The notes below the pieces were generated by a model. It was not told the origin of the DNA, searched no databases, and saw only the letters and a program-made list of their open reading frames with translations. Made by a program: the position numbers and the translations under genes. A stretch of 64,000 nucleotides of DNA from Ectocarpus siliculosus (taxonomy: Eukaryota > Sar > Phaeophyceae > Ectocarpales > Ectocarpaceae), in the NCBI GenBank assembly GCA_000310025.1, contig FN649731.1, positions 2,801,909 to 2,865,908 of the forward strand, written 5' to 3'. This document shows positions 45,753 to 57,600 of the stretch, one piece after another. Position 1 is the first letter of the stretch; each line of letters begins with the position of its first letter.

Positions 45753-47500
45753 AGGAAATGAAGTAATGATTTGGTGGAATTTGCCGGCAGGGTGCACGTT
45801 CTAGCTCCCTTGCCGTTTGTGTACGTGTGTGTGTTGTTGTACATACAGTTGTGTTTGGTGAGTCTTGAGTGGTGGGACCCGTGGTGTTGGGTACGATGTT
45901 ATGTGTCGTGATGTGTCTTTTCCACCTGACGAAGTGCTCGTGGGTGGAGATACTGTAGCACGCGTGTATGTGTTGTCATTTGCCCTTGTTCTGTTGTGGC
46001 ATGTAACGTTGTATCTCGTGCTGTTCCCTGCCTTTTTGTGCATTTGTTCACGGGAGAGAGTATCTAGGTTATTTTTCAATGGTTTTGGCTGTCATATTCG
46101 TGTCGCGTGGCATGCACGGACGGCGCAGACTGTGCAGAAGATAGGGGTATTTTTTGAATAGATCGTGCCGTGAGGCCGGTGCACATCTTGCTCTCCAACT
46201 CTTCATTGGGTAGGTGTTGCGCAATGTCTCCAGACCATGCCCCTCTTCTTGGCATTCGCTTGAAACGTAGGTGTAAGGTGGCTGGTTCCTCGACGACCGA
46301 GTTGCCGTTGATTATATGTTGTCATAAGCGTCATCCGAGTTTCCTCGAATACTGTTCGACGATGGGGACTCGCAGTTGGATTGTTGTAGGTTCGGGCCGT
46401 GTCAGGGTGAAGTCAAATGTTGCGCCTTGCGTGATGCTTGTTTAGACATCGGTCAGTCAGGATTTGTAAATTTTGGGCTTGAACGCTGTCCATGGCGGTA
46501 TGCAATGGTGTGCGTTGCCTATCAAGCTGATTGAACAGGGGGTAAACCAGGCTTGCTGATACGGGTTTTACGCCGGCCAATTCAAATGATGCAAATATGA
46601 ACATTCTGACAATTATAACTTCGACAATGGGGAACAGGGGAACGCCCGAATTCCACGACCCCGGGATTGGAGTTGGTGATATTTTTATATTCTCTCCGCA
46701 TCCATCGTTGGTGACGCCCAAGCTTGTGTGTACCTCACTCGACTCTTCGCCGAATCGGGCGTCAAGCACCCGTAGGCGAAGCCGTGCAGCCCTCGTACTA
46801 GTGTCTGCCTGCATCCGGCCTACGTCCGTCTGATATCAAGTATCAGTGTTATCGGACACCCATAGGCAAACGAACGCCAAAATGCAAGCTTGAGAAGGGC
46901 AACTAGCGAAATGTGCCCGCTACAAGTGGCACAACTGCTCCCACCTGTTGAATGTCGCCGTGTTTCCTCTCTGCCGAAAAAACGTACGGCGGTGTCATCA
47001 ACTGCCATTTCATAACGACCAGAAGCTAGAGATACGAATAATGTTGCCTTGGAGCGCAAATTTCGTTGGAGGATATACACTCGGCAAGGACAATTATTTT
47101 TCTCCGCCGGTGTCCACTTGTCCAACTGACGCTTTGACGACTGTATCGCTTCATCCCAGGGTAGCCTCGACCGCGAAAGATATCCCACCGCGTTTTATTG
47201 TACCCCAACAGTGTCGCGTGGGGGGGGCAACAAGCTCGTTTGTGGAGTTCTAACTCTGTCGCCAACCTCGCGCGTGTTTCTCAATGGTGGCCGTACACCC
47301 ATGCAGCATGGCTCGAGTGCGTACATACGAAGGAATATCTTCTTCGCATTGGTGTTGGTGTTTGTTCAAGTTCTCGTATCCGTTCACATGCCCAGGGAGC
47401 AAAAACAAAAACGTGCGTGACTCGAAACGCCCAACACGTTGGGCAACATATAACGATTTTGCATGTGCTCGCACCGCTGTTGCTTTGCGTTGTTGTTGTT
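45753..47500 (+). repeat. 3'-flank block of copy F (diverged)
   Basis: The first ~400 bp match the other blocks closely. Similarity then becomes patchy: CCACGACCCCGGGATTGGAG near 46,658, and CCCAACACGTTGGGC followed by GCATGTGCTCGCACC near 47,430-47,475 resemble landmarks of the B and D blocks. A minus-strand frame near 46,480-46,560 reads DRQRTPLHTAM, like one ankyrin repeat, but is isolated. Confidence 0.55.
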
Positions 47501-48290
47501 GGTGCTGCCTGTCCGTCTGAGGGGGTGCGGGAGGCCGACATCGTTTGCTTGGCCGCTGAATGCGTCCAAAAGCAACTACCACAGACACGCCCGGCTGTAC
47601 GCGGCAAGGTCAATTACCAAGAAAAGGCCCTCGTCTGGCAGGCGGCAGAAATGCTGCCACGGTCCCGAGATACCCCCCATCACCAAATGAGGGCGACCCT
47701 TCCTTTCCTGTCTTCCCTCCCCCACTGGGTCTATGGAAACTAAAGCCTTGCTTGATTTAGGGCTTCGAGCTGCTTGGACGAATGTGTGCGCCCACCCATC
47801 AATCCCACAGGAAGAACAGGATGTTTGCGTTGTTTCAACTAACGCTTGGCGGTGTTGTGCCTGTTACATTTTTTATGCGGACATGCCCCCGCGCTGCAAA
47901 GAAAGCCCGACATAGCCGCCATTCTAAAAAAAGAGTTCCAATGATGCAATAACACAAAGCACGCCAACAGGCACCAAGAGATCAATCCTCCTCGCGCGTA
48001 CTGCTTGGAGTACTCGTTCCTCCCAAAACCTAGTACAGCTGCGCGGAACTTTACCCCGAATAAAGTACGAGTACGCTTCGGAATACATACATGTCCAACC
48101 TGGGGAGAAACGACAAAAAAAAAATACGGGCATCAAATCATCGCCGCTTCTTTGGGTGGTGAGCCCATCTACATGTCGGAGTTCGGCGTCTACTCGAAGC
48201 TACGGTGCCTTTTCTCACTACGTGCGAACCACCACCACGCCTTCGTTTGCCATCACAGCCCCTGCGTCCCTCCGCCGCCGCTCTTGGCTT
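47501..48290. other. No gene recognised
   Basis: Nothing with splice structure or family motifs is visible. This is the 3' side of the cupin gene. Confidence 0.5.
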
Positions 48291-48601
48291 CTACTCGAAC
48301 TTGTAGTGCTTCTTGACGGGAGCCCTGACGTCCCAAGTGCAGCTCATCCCGTCGGGAAACACGCAAAGGTCTCCCACCCCGACCTCAACGGCGTCTCTGT
48401 CGTCATCGGGCGTCACGGTCACGTCCCCCTCCAAGATGAGGCAGGTTTCCGTGCCCTGAGGTGGCGGTGGCGGCGCGGGGAGGGGCTGTGTGTGTGTGTG
48501 CGTGCACGTGTGTGTGGGAATGTAAAGGTACGTAAATGGGCCAATTGAAATCCGCGACTGCGAAAAGACATCAACAACAACATCAACGGAATCACCATCA
48601 C

Positions 48602-48636
<35 letters not shown>

Positions 48637-49793
48637 ACAGCAACAACACAAACAAGGACAAGGACTAGAATAGGAGTAACAACATCAACAACAACAGCAA
48701 CTACTACAGTAGCAACAACAACAACGACTACCGTGATAACAAGTAGGATGCGGAGTGGCATGTGAACATATACTCTGTAGGGATGTCGACCACTCGCCTC
48801 GTACGTCCAGGGGAACTTTGAAACGCCGCAACCCCACGTCGGCCAGCTCCGGGCGCCGAGAGCCTTAATCTCCTCCTCGCTGGGGTCCTTGGTAACCTAT
48901 CGTGAGATGGAGACAAGGGGGTATGGTACGGCTATGAACACTTATGGCAGCTTCTCCAGTCTATGATAGAGGGATGAGTCGGTCTCACGAAGAAAGAAGG
49001 CCCCGACACTTGAAGCTCACGGCTCAAGTTTCCCCTTTGGATCATGATACGGGAATGCATCAAATGTAGGAAGCACAAGAGAGAAGAAAAAACACGTTAC
49101 AGGAATGTAATAGTAGGAATCACAAGAGAGAAAACAACCCAACGCTTTCGAAGCGAACGACTTATGCGTGGCCTACATGTACCTTGATCTGTTCCATGCC
49201 CATGGTCCACCGCTGGGACAGCAGGAGGAAGACAAGAGGGGGAGGCCGACGAGAAAGAGAGAGGCCGACCACAAGAGCCCGCGGTACACCGGCGAGAATC
49301 AATCCGCCAACACAAAAAACAGGGGTACAGCAGCAGCAGTGTCATAGAGTCAGTGTTACGAAAGACGGAGGTCGGGCAAGTGCGCGAAAAAAAGGTGTAC
49401 CGTAAGCATCAGCAACCCAGATGTTTTGTGGGAACATTGTACAGCAGTAGTTGGTCTTACAGTGTAGGAGCCCTGCAACTGACCGAGGTGGCCTTCTTTC
49501 TTTCGTCGCGAAGATCGACAAACGAGATCATCTGCAGGAGTAGATTTCCTCCTCCTACAACTATAACGACAGAGTGGTCAACGTGCGAAGATTCACAGCC
49601 CTCCTCGTGCGTGTGTTCATGTTGATTTTGTATTTACCTGTTGCGCCTGAAGCGACGATGGCGGGGTTGGAGCGTCCCGGCTGATGCCTCGAAACGACGA
49701 CGAAGGTGCTAGGAAGAAGCCGCAGGCAGGGCTCAACAGAGAGGCAGACAGACCGCACGCAACGAGCGCAGCAGCAGCACCGGTCCGAAGCAT
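48291..49793 (-). CDS. Plastid-targeted Cupin_3 domain protein
   Basis: Five minus-strand exons, 49793-49638, 49531-49484, 49212-49183, 48896-48798 and 48455-48291, all join in phase 0 and give 165 residues. Residues 1-30 are a signal-peptide-like segment ending CGFFLAP, an ASAFAP-like plastid motif. The cupin part begins EQIKVTKDPSEEEIKALG, then SWPTWGCGVSKFPWTYE, ETCLILEGDVTVTP, VGVGDLCVFPDGMSCTWDV and KKHYKFE at the C-terminus. This is the Cupin_3 (DUF861, ureidoglycine-aminohydrolase-like) single-cupin fold; the real substrate is unknown. The intron between exons 4 and 5 has a GC donor (GAGGCGAGT). The gene diverges from the plus-strand gene at 50,172 across 378 bp. Confidence 0.82.
48590..48640. 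repeat. CAT trinucleotide microsatellite in cupin intron 4
   Basis: About a dozen CAT/ATC triplets lie in the last intron of the cupin gene, followed by AAC-rich triplets up to about 48,730. A TGTG run lies at about 48,489-48,515. Confidence 0.9.
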
Positions 49794-50171
49794 GTCTCTA
49801 GGGAGAGGGAGCAAGTCGCAGTGCCATCGAGCGAGAGAGAGCGGAAGGGGTGTGCGGCGGGATTGCCTCATGTCTGCGGGCCTGTCATTAATACCCCCGC
49901 TGCGTTCACGCCTCCACAACATGTGTCCCAGAAAAGCACAGCGGGCGCGTTCTTTGGCCCGTTCTTTCGCCGAGAGCACATCGACAAACGACGGAAGCAA
50001 GGCAGGCAGCAAGGTCAAGAGAGCGCGTGCATTTAGGTGTGGAAGGGAGGTTGCGAAGGGGGTGAAGTCTGCATAGATATACGCTCTCCTGTCGGAGTGG
50101 CTGCTGCTGAGTGTGGCGACCCCAATCCATCGTCCGCGAGCGCCGCCGAGCCTACGACATACAGCATCATC
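49794..50171. promoter_or_regulatory. Divergent intergenic region between cupin gene and three-exon gene
   Basis: These 378 bp separate two divergently oriented start codons and must hold both 5' regions. No TATA-like box stands out. A long open frame on the minus strand crosses it but lacks support. Confidence 0.5.
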
Positions 50172-53100
50172 ATGGGGGAGCCATCCCAACAGCAGGGGCT
50201 TTGGTTTTGGAGGGACAGCTGCATAAATGTAGCCAACAACAGCGACTACAAGGTGTCGTACTGGGTAGAGCAGGAGTGCAAGATGAAGACGAGGGCCGTC
50301 CAGGAGACGGTCGTGAGCACGATGGACACCAAGCTCAACGGGAAGGCAAGTATCGGCGACGATGGCGGCGGCGGCGAGGATGGCGACGGCGGCGGCGGCG
50401 GTGGTGGTATCGTCTCGGCGATGATGGGCGGAGGAGGAGGCGGATGGCCAGGGGCGGAAGTGCGGGCAGCGAAGAGGGCCAAGACGGAAAAGACGGTGTG
50501 CACCGAAAAGACGGAGATGGTGTCGTACTTCTTGATGAAGGACCACAGGTGAGCTAATTGTACGCACGAGTTGTCTATGGCGGGAGCAGGAGGGCGCTGG
50601 GAGGCAACATGTAGAACATGGAGTTGACCCTTTTAGAACTACTAGACGCCCATATGGGGACACTTTGGGGATACGGCACTCAAATGTCTGCTTACTGCAC
50701 CGCAGTCGCCGTAGGCTCCGCTGTGTGAAACGCACATGAGAACACTTGCTCTATCATGCTTGAGTGCGGTGGTACGCAGCGTGAAAATGCTGTATGATGC
50801 CTCCTCGGCCTGACTTGGTGTACACAAAATCTCCCAAGCCGCTTGTCCCCTTGGTGGTAAAACTGAGTACATCATAGCCTGGCACTGGAAAAAAATGCTG
50901 ACTTGGTTTCAGTATGAAAAGTGTCCCCACGTGGAAGCCAAGTCACCCTTTGCCCGATATGCTGGCAAGGGAGGAGGCTGGGTGACCCGTTGAAAGGATA
51001 TCTTTGGGTGTAACCGGATGTTGAACCTACGTTCTACACATAGGATTGTGTGTCACACACGTGGCTGACCCAACCCAACCCTAACCCTGACCCCAAACCT
51101 CACCCACGGCCAACGCACGGCCTAGTGGCCCCGAACTGGGCGAGAACGCGGCTGCGCCGCTTTGTCGGAATGCGGCATAGAGAGAGCGCGGTGGAGAGGA
51201 ATCGACCGGTCGAACCAACGCCGAACCAAGCAGAGGCGTCTAGGCGACGCGGCTCCTCGCACCTGTGCATAATGCCGTTTGTGTCTTTTGCGTTGGTGTG
51301 TACAGCAGTCACGCTACTGCCCTTCTCTGATTATGTGTTTTTTCTTCTCTCGTGTTTGTCGACCGCCCAATCAGAATGGAGCCAAGACGAGGCACGCCTC
51401 CCACAACCGTGTATTTCCCCGAGGGCTGCAAGAACCTTCGAGTCTACGCTTTTTTCCAGGTGTGTGTATTGTTCGAGTGTGGCCAAGGTTGTAGGGCGTT
51501 CGTGTGGGTGACGCGTCTGACTGGGCGGTGCGATTCCTCGCCTGCCCGCGTTGAGGACGGTCATGACCGCGGCATGGTGCGTAGTGGGCGACACGGGCAG
51601 GCGTGAGATTGGTACGAGGGGTTTGCGAGAGGAGTCATGTGGCCAAGTTCGAATAGCCTTGACCGTAACCCTAGTTTTAAGGAGATATCCCAATGGGGTC
51701 TCTTTGGTGTTGAGTTATTTATCGTGTAATTGAGTTGGTACAGTGTGCGCGGCTTTCTACCCGCGCTGCTCTCAATTCCGCCGTTGCCATTCTCACACCC
51801 ACAACCACCATTCCTCGTCGTGTAAGAAGCCTCTCCTTTTGATGGCATCGGTGCTGGTGATACATACACCACACCCCGGCTGGGCGAGGTGGGCTTTTCG
51901 TGTCCTCCAACATTTAGCAGCGTTAGCATCGCAGAAAAATGGTGTCGAAAGAGTGCGCAATGGCCGGGGCCGAAGTTGGGCACGTGTTTTGCGAGCCCTA
52001 AATCAGAACAGCAGTGCGTACGATAGGCGTTTTCGGGGCGAAGCTCATTCATCTCGCAACGAGTCGGCGGTCTCACGGTGCTGCCTTTAGGCAAACGCCA
52101 AGGATTGTTCTTGGGGAGAAAGAACTTCAATAGAGTGTACACAGGAAGCATACCGTGTGGCTTCCCCCCATTTTTTTGTCCCCTATCAGTACTAGGGGCA
52201 AGGACGGAAGCTGGTGTAGGTTTGGCGTAGCACCTTCTGCCCCGTGCGACCAACACCTGATTGGAGCGCCCGGTACCATCGTGAGCACGGGCTGGAGGCT
52301 GAGGGCGACACCCAGAGAGTAAACCGCACAGCTGACAAGAATGGTGGGAGAGCGTTTGCCAGTGTGCCGCACTCAGTGCCTTTGTGTCAACACACACAGA
52401 CAGCACGCCCATTTTCTTGCAGGGAGGGCTGGGTTTGTGGCCTACTACACTTTCCTCTGACAACAACCGAAGCGGAGACGCAAGTATGGACACATTTACC
52501 GTCTGGAAGGTACCAACACTTTGAACGCGTAGGCGTGTTGTGTTCTGAAGGCCATGACAGTACTACAGGGAAGAATAAAAGCAACAACTACCGCAGCAGC
52601 GCCGCAGCGCAACAAGCAACAAGCACAAACAAGTCCTTTCTGTCCAGCTGGCTCTTGACGCCGCGTTCCCACAGATGGTGACCCTCCCACAGCAGTACGC
52701 AGTCCCTCCGCAAAAAATATCTCGCACAATATATTGCCATTGGCCGGGGGGCTGCAGTTCCTAAAAATAAATCGGAAGGTGCCGAGCTCTTTGCCAAAGG
52801 TATTACTGCACATGTTGATAGGGGACCTATTAGAACGACTGCTGTTAAGATGACCCGCGTTTGCATCTCACCCCCTTCCATTTGCGTTGGACGATCGGTG
52901 CTCTCTTCTGCCGTTGGTCTGTGCGTCCGAGGCAGTCAGCAGGGGTTCAACACTCGCTTGAATTTCAGTTGCGTGACAGCGCTCATGTGTTTCTTCCAGA
53001 TACAAGCACTCGTGCTGGTGGAACCACTCGTACATACCGTGAGGACGAGGGTCCCCTCGCAACAGCAGTGTCATGCCGTCCTTTCCTCTGAAGAAAGCGG

Positions 53101-53484
53101 AGCTGTGCAGTGTAGTTTTGTACAAAACCTGCTGTTTTTACCTCCATGATAAATTTTGGCCAGCGTCACTGATCCTACAAATCAAGGCCTCACGGACCGC
53201 CCCTCATGTTTTTTCCCCTTTTGCTCGCCTTTCCTCCTGGAGGTCGTATCAGGGTTTTCACTCTCACCCCCTTTCCCCCTCCCGAACGCTCCCCGACGTC
53301 TTCTTCTCCACCACTTGGTGTCCCGCTCTTTGTCTTCACCCACAAAATGGCGTGTTTTGTTTTCCCCCAGGCGAAAGACGGCCAAACGTGGAAGTCATAC
53401 AAGGACAAGGTTTACTCCGTCAACGGACGAAAAAGGGAGTACACGCTCACTGCTCTGAACGCCAACATCAAGCCGTACATCTGA
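50172..53484 (+). CDS. Conserved-looking hypothetical protein, three exons
   Basis: Exons 50172-50548, 51375-51459 and 53371-53484 join in frame (donor CACAG/GTGAGC, acceptor AATCAG; donor TTCCAG/GTGTGT, acceptor CCCCCAG) and give 191 residues ending LNANIKPYI. I do not recognise the family. The N-terminus is aromatic and polar (GLWFWRDSCINVANNSDYKV, then YWVEQECKMKT). The middle has a glycine and aspartate-rich tract of about 25 residues encoded by GGC repeats at 50,362-50,405. The C-terminus alternates polar and aromatic residues (VYFPEGCKNLRVYAFFQ, TWKSYKDKVYS), suggesting a beta-sandwich. I chose the ATG at 50,172; an in-frame ATG at 50,037 would add 45 residues. No transit peptide is evident with the chosen start. 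Introns are 826 and 1,911 bp. Confidence 0.7.
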
Positions 53485-54030
53485 AGCGCGGCGTTGGTGC
53501 TGCTGCCGGCCTGCTGCGCCGGTGCCTTTAGACCTGTAGCATAGCGTACGCGGGCGCCATTTACATGCAACCCCATTTTTTTTTCTTTATCGAAGGCACT
53601 CCGCCTTCGCTCTTTGTCGCTAATCTCCTCTGGGGTCCGCGCTTGTAGCAAGGAGCCAAGGAGGGTGAGTTGCGAGCGTGCTGTCCCGTTTTCTTTCTTG
53701 CCGGTGCTTGTCTCGTGGACTATTGAGCGTTTTTAATCTAGTGGATATGCGTGACGCAGGAGGAATAATCTTTGCTGCTCTCGTCCTTCGCTGGTACGTC
53801 GGGGGGGGGGTTCTTGTAGAACGTGATTTTGGTTCGGCAACCCAGGGAGTGTTTGTGCCTATCTGTTCCAAAATGTCTCCGCGTGCCGGTGATTGCCGTC
53901 ATTTGGTGGTGGTGTTGTGCTTTGTGTCCACATGTTTTTGTGTCTCTTTAGGCATTCCAATGTTCCAATGTCGTCCGTTTGCTTGTTTAATTGTGGTCCT
54001 AATCTCCTGTTGGTTTTGTTTTTTGTCTTG
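53485..54030. other. 3' flank of the three-exon gene; nothing else seen
   Basis: T-rich and GT-rich sequence with no gene. It ends at the left target duplication (CTTG, 54,027-54,030) of the retrotransposon. Confidence 0.6.
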
Positions 54031-54291
54031 TGTGAATGCCACCTCAGACTGTAGTAGATTGTGACGTCAGATGACCTGTCGGAAATCTACCTTCGGGGTG
54101 TTGCCACAGATAGAGTCAGTGTCGGATGGATGCTGAACCTTGCTTCAACACAAGGTCGCTCCCCCCCTGGCTCACAACACAACTATCCGTACTCGTCAGC
54201 CTCTTCACCAGAGGCTGAACCGGTGTGTATCCACACCACACATCCCAACGGGAACTTGCTCACACGCGAACCTGGAGACAACAGTCTCATA
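54031..54291 (+). repeat. 5' LTR
   Basis: It begins TGTGAATGCCACCTCAG and ends CAGTCTCATA, 261 bp, identical to the 3' LTR except one base near 54,092. Confidence 0.95.
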
Positions 54292-54292
54292 G

Positions 54293-54306
54293 TGGCGTCA
54301 GCGGCG
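54293..54306 (+). other. Candidate primer-binding site
   Basis: TGGCGTCAGCGGCG begins one base after the 5' LTR with the TGG expected to pair with a tRNA CCA end. The primer tRNA is not identified. Confidence 0.5.
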
Positions 54307-54357
54307 TTACGTGTGCTGGTCGAGTTCCTAGTGCGGTGGTGGCACTACTTTGCCGCC

Positions 54358-54627
54358 ATGGCCAAAAAGAAAAAAAAAGTGTCCGAAGAGGTCCTCCATC
54401 CTGGAGAGTGGGAAGACGGAGAGCAGCTGGTCGATTACGAGCCGGCGTCGCCCGCCGGCCCGCCGTCGCCGTCTCCGTCGTCGTCGTCCCCGTCGTCGGA
54501 CGGCGAGGGGCACCGGTCCGACCAATCATCGGGAGATGATGATGGGTTGGACCAGCTATCGTCCTTGCAGTTGCTTGAGGCAACTTGCAAGGCGGAGGTA
54601 AAAAACTACCTCCGCGCGTTGAAGTAG
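54358..54627 (+). CDS. Retrotransposon short 5' ORF (gag N-terminal part)
   Basis: The ATG at 54,358 sits in an excellent context (GCCGCCATGG) and opens an 89-residue frame starting MAKKKKKVSEE, with an SV40-like basic NLS, followed by acidic and Pro/Ser-rich sequence. It ends at TAG (54,625-54,627), directly followed in the same frame by CGG CGG and an open frame of more than 3.2 kb that has no nearby ATG. This strongly suggests a gag-pol polyprotein made by stop-codon readthrough, or a nonsense mutation in a formerly continuous frame. No zinc knuckle is present. Confidence 0.7.
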   Translation: MAKKKKKVSEEVLHPGEWEDGEQLVDYEPASPAGPPSPSPSSSSPSSDGEGHRSDQSSGDDDGLDQLSSLQLLEATCKAEVKNYLRALK

Positions 54628-57600
54628 CGGCGGACGCCGCCGGAGCTTTCGCCAGCGACCATCGCGTGGCAACAGCGTCTCCTGACGGAGTCGGTGGGAA
54701 GCTCATCGTCGGTCGCCTCCGCGTCGTCGTCGTCGTCTCGTGGAGCCTCGTCTCGTGGAGCGGGTGCAACTGCACATTCAGTGGTAAGTTCAAGCGTTCC
54801 GGTTTTGGCTCCGCCGTTGCCCGGGCAGACACCGTTGTCCCCCGGAGCACCATCGTTCGTTCCGTCCGCACAGGCCACGAGTGGATCAAATCCCTCGTCG
54901 AGTCCATCGCTCACTGTGCCCGTAAACACGTCTACTTCGGTGTCGTGTACGTCTGGTAGTGCAACCACCGATAGTTCAACATCACAGGTTGCACCTGCTA
55001 GTGCGCAATCTTCCGTCGTAGCGTCACCTGTTACTTCAACAACACAGGTTGCACCTACGAATGCGCAATCGTCCGTCGTAGCACCGCCTGTTACTTCAAC
55101 GTCGCAGGTGGCGCCTACTGCTGTAGCAACCGAACCCCCCGTTCGTACGTTTCTACAAGCAGCTACCGTTTCCATATCCGCGGCTGATCTCCGCAGCGTT
55201 CCTAAACTCACAGGAGACCGCACCGAAAATGTCATCGAAATTTTGAACCATTTTCGTACGGTGGTTGGGTTGAAAGCCGCAGCCATCAACCCGGATTCGT
55301 CGTTTGCCGATGGAGTTGCACTGAAACACGTTGCCCTTGTGGGAACAGGAGAGGTGTTGACTCTGATTCAGCAGATATTGTCTGGGCAGATTGACTGTTC
55401 TAAGGCAAGTACGTTCACGGAGCCGGAGGAAAAAGGGTCGTTTACCTCTCCGACCACGTGGGATGCCATGTGTTCCGTGTTGCTTGATTCCCTCCTTCCC
55501 GCAAATTCAGTTTTAGGATTTATTTCGTTCGTGGTTCGGTTTGGAGACGTGTCCCGCCGAATCGATGCGTTGGTCGTACCATCGCTCGGTCCTGATCAAA
55601 TACTCCTCGACAACGAGGCAATGACCCGGTTTCGGGCAGTACTTGACTGGAAAAATGAACGTTTGACTTTTGAGTGTAGTGACACCGTTGTCCCCGCTAT
55701 TCATCGTAAAAAATCTCAACACGGTGTTGATCTGTCGCCGTCCCCCCGTGTTGCAGCCGTTCACAGAAATGCGGAAGAACACTCAGTCAAATTACGTCAC
55801 CGTTATAATATTCGCCCTCGTCATGCGATGATCGTAAAAGCATTCACTGAATGCATACCGTCCGTTGAAACCGCCGTAGTAGTCGAGCCGCGTATTTTGT
55901 CGGCCGATGAACTTTCGTTAGATACTGTTCCGCCCGAATTTGAACGTTTAATCGTGGCTCGTACCGTCTCAACATGGAGTGCTGTTGATGGTTCCGTAGT
56001 GGTCCAAATTGCGAATCCATCATCTGCGTATCTCGCCGTACATGTTGGATTGGAGATTGGAACTTTATCGCCGGTTACTATGGTAGCACAGGAACAGCTT
56101 CACGTCCATGCTGTTGCTTCGTCTCCGAAAACCGCGAGCGAAATTGCTGCTGCTAAAGCAGAGCTGGTAGAACCGCTGTCGAAAGCGTTCACAAATTCCA
56201 CGTTCTCTAAGGAACAGCAAACTCGTGTTTTGGACCTGTGTGCCAAATATCGTCCCGTTTTTTCGCTGAATCGTAAAGAGCTTGGTAAATGCAAGACTGC
56301 TCAAGCCACGTTTCCTATGCCGCCTAACACGAAGCCGGTTAACCGTCGTCCCTATCGCGCTAACCCTCGCACTGAAGCCGTTATCCAAACGTGCGTCAAG
56401 GACATGCTTGACGATGATATCATCGAAGAGCTGCCTAGTCAGTGGGGTTCCCCCGTTACTCTCGTCGCGCGTAAAGATGGTAAACCTCGTTTTTGCGTCG
56501 ATTTCCGAAGCACCGTCAACAAGCACATCATTCGCAAGACCTGGCCTCTAGCGAACATGGAGTCCAACCTTGACTCTGTCGGCAGCGCCAAGTTCATCAG
56601 CGTTGCAGACGTCCAGTCAGCGTACTGGCAGATTCCTGTTCATCCTGACCACGTCGAAAGGACAGCCTTTGTCACCAACTCTGGCAAGTACTGTTACAAG
56701 CGGATGCCGTTTGGTGTTTGTAATGCCCCGTGGATTTTTACTGAGATGGCCCATAAAACGTTAGGCCATATTCCCGAATTGTTGATTTACATGGATGATT
56801 TCTGTGTTCTTTCCGCAACCTTCGAGAATCATATGAAGTCTTTAGAGAGCATGTTCGTAGCTCTTGAAGCAGCAGGTCTGACATTGAAACCTTCGAAGAT
56901 TTCGTTTGGCCCAAAATCCATCGAGTATTTGGGACATGTTATTTCGGCTGAAGGTATTTCTGTCGGGAAGGATCGTATTCAAGCCGTCCAAAACCTTCCT
57001 ACACCTCGTTGCCTTAAAGATCTTCGCTCAGTACTCGGGGTGGTTAATTTTGTGCGCCGGTTTATACCGGATTACGCAGAAATAACCAATCCGTTGGTGG
57101 AGTTAACTCGCAAAGAGTATGCCACAAAATCGCGTTTCGTAAAAGCTTGGAAAAAATCGCACGACGCATCGTTCGCTCATCTCAAGCGGTTATTAACTTC
57201 AGCGCCCGTTTTACATTTCCCGGATTTCGATCGGGAATTCGTAGTTCATGTGGATGCATCCGAACATGGGTGTGGCGCATTTCTTGCCCAGCCGTCCAAG
57301 GCTGATCCGGAGTCTCTTGACATAATTGCGAATTATAGTCATCGATTCAAACATGGACAGCGTCATTACTCTGCGTCTATGAAAGAGTGTTGCGGTGTGG
57401 TTCTTGCAATTTCGCATTGGCGACCGTATTTATTTGGGAAACACTTTACGGTGATTACTGATCATCAAGCGTTGACTCATCTTTTTTATATGCAAGACAC
57501 CAGCAACATGCTCACTCGTTGGGCTATCGCTCTTCAAAATTATGATTTTACCGTCAAACACGTAGCGGGAAAATTAAACGTCGTACCCGATGCGTTATCT

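Larger units (their letters stand above)
17670..47500. repeat. Giant inverted-repeat array of EF-hand/Tic20 genes
   Basis: Six gene copies with their ~2-kb 3' blocks form three head-to-head pairs: A(-)B(+), C(-)D(+), E(-)F(+). The whole reads as an inverted repeat centred near 33,669, midway between the start codons of C (33,373) and D (33,965). C and its downstream block mirror D and its block; B and its block mirror E and its block; A mirrors F. Arms differ by scattered substitutions, by a left-arm insertion around 26.55-28.6 kb, and by intron type. The outer ends are diffuse, especially beyond 46.2 kb. Confidence 0.85.

Noticed and set aside
46413-46814. Single ankyrin-like segment (RQRTPLHTAM)
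   Set aside because: It is isolated, in a diverged duplicate block, with no neighbouring repeats or splice sites.
49617-50735. A 372-codon minus-strand open frame covering the cupin presequence and the divergent gene's first exon
   Set aside because: Only its last ~52 codons are the cupin presequence exon; the rest overlaps the plus-strand exon antisense and is repetitive.
54061-54357. Upstream in-frame extension of the retrotransposon short ORF into the 5' LTR
   Set aside because: It has no ATG start and would begin inside the LTR; the ATG at 54,358 has an excellent context.
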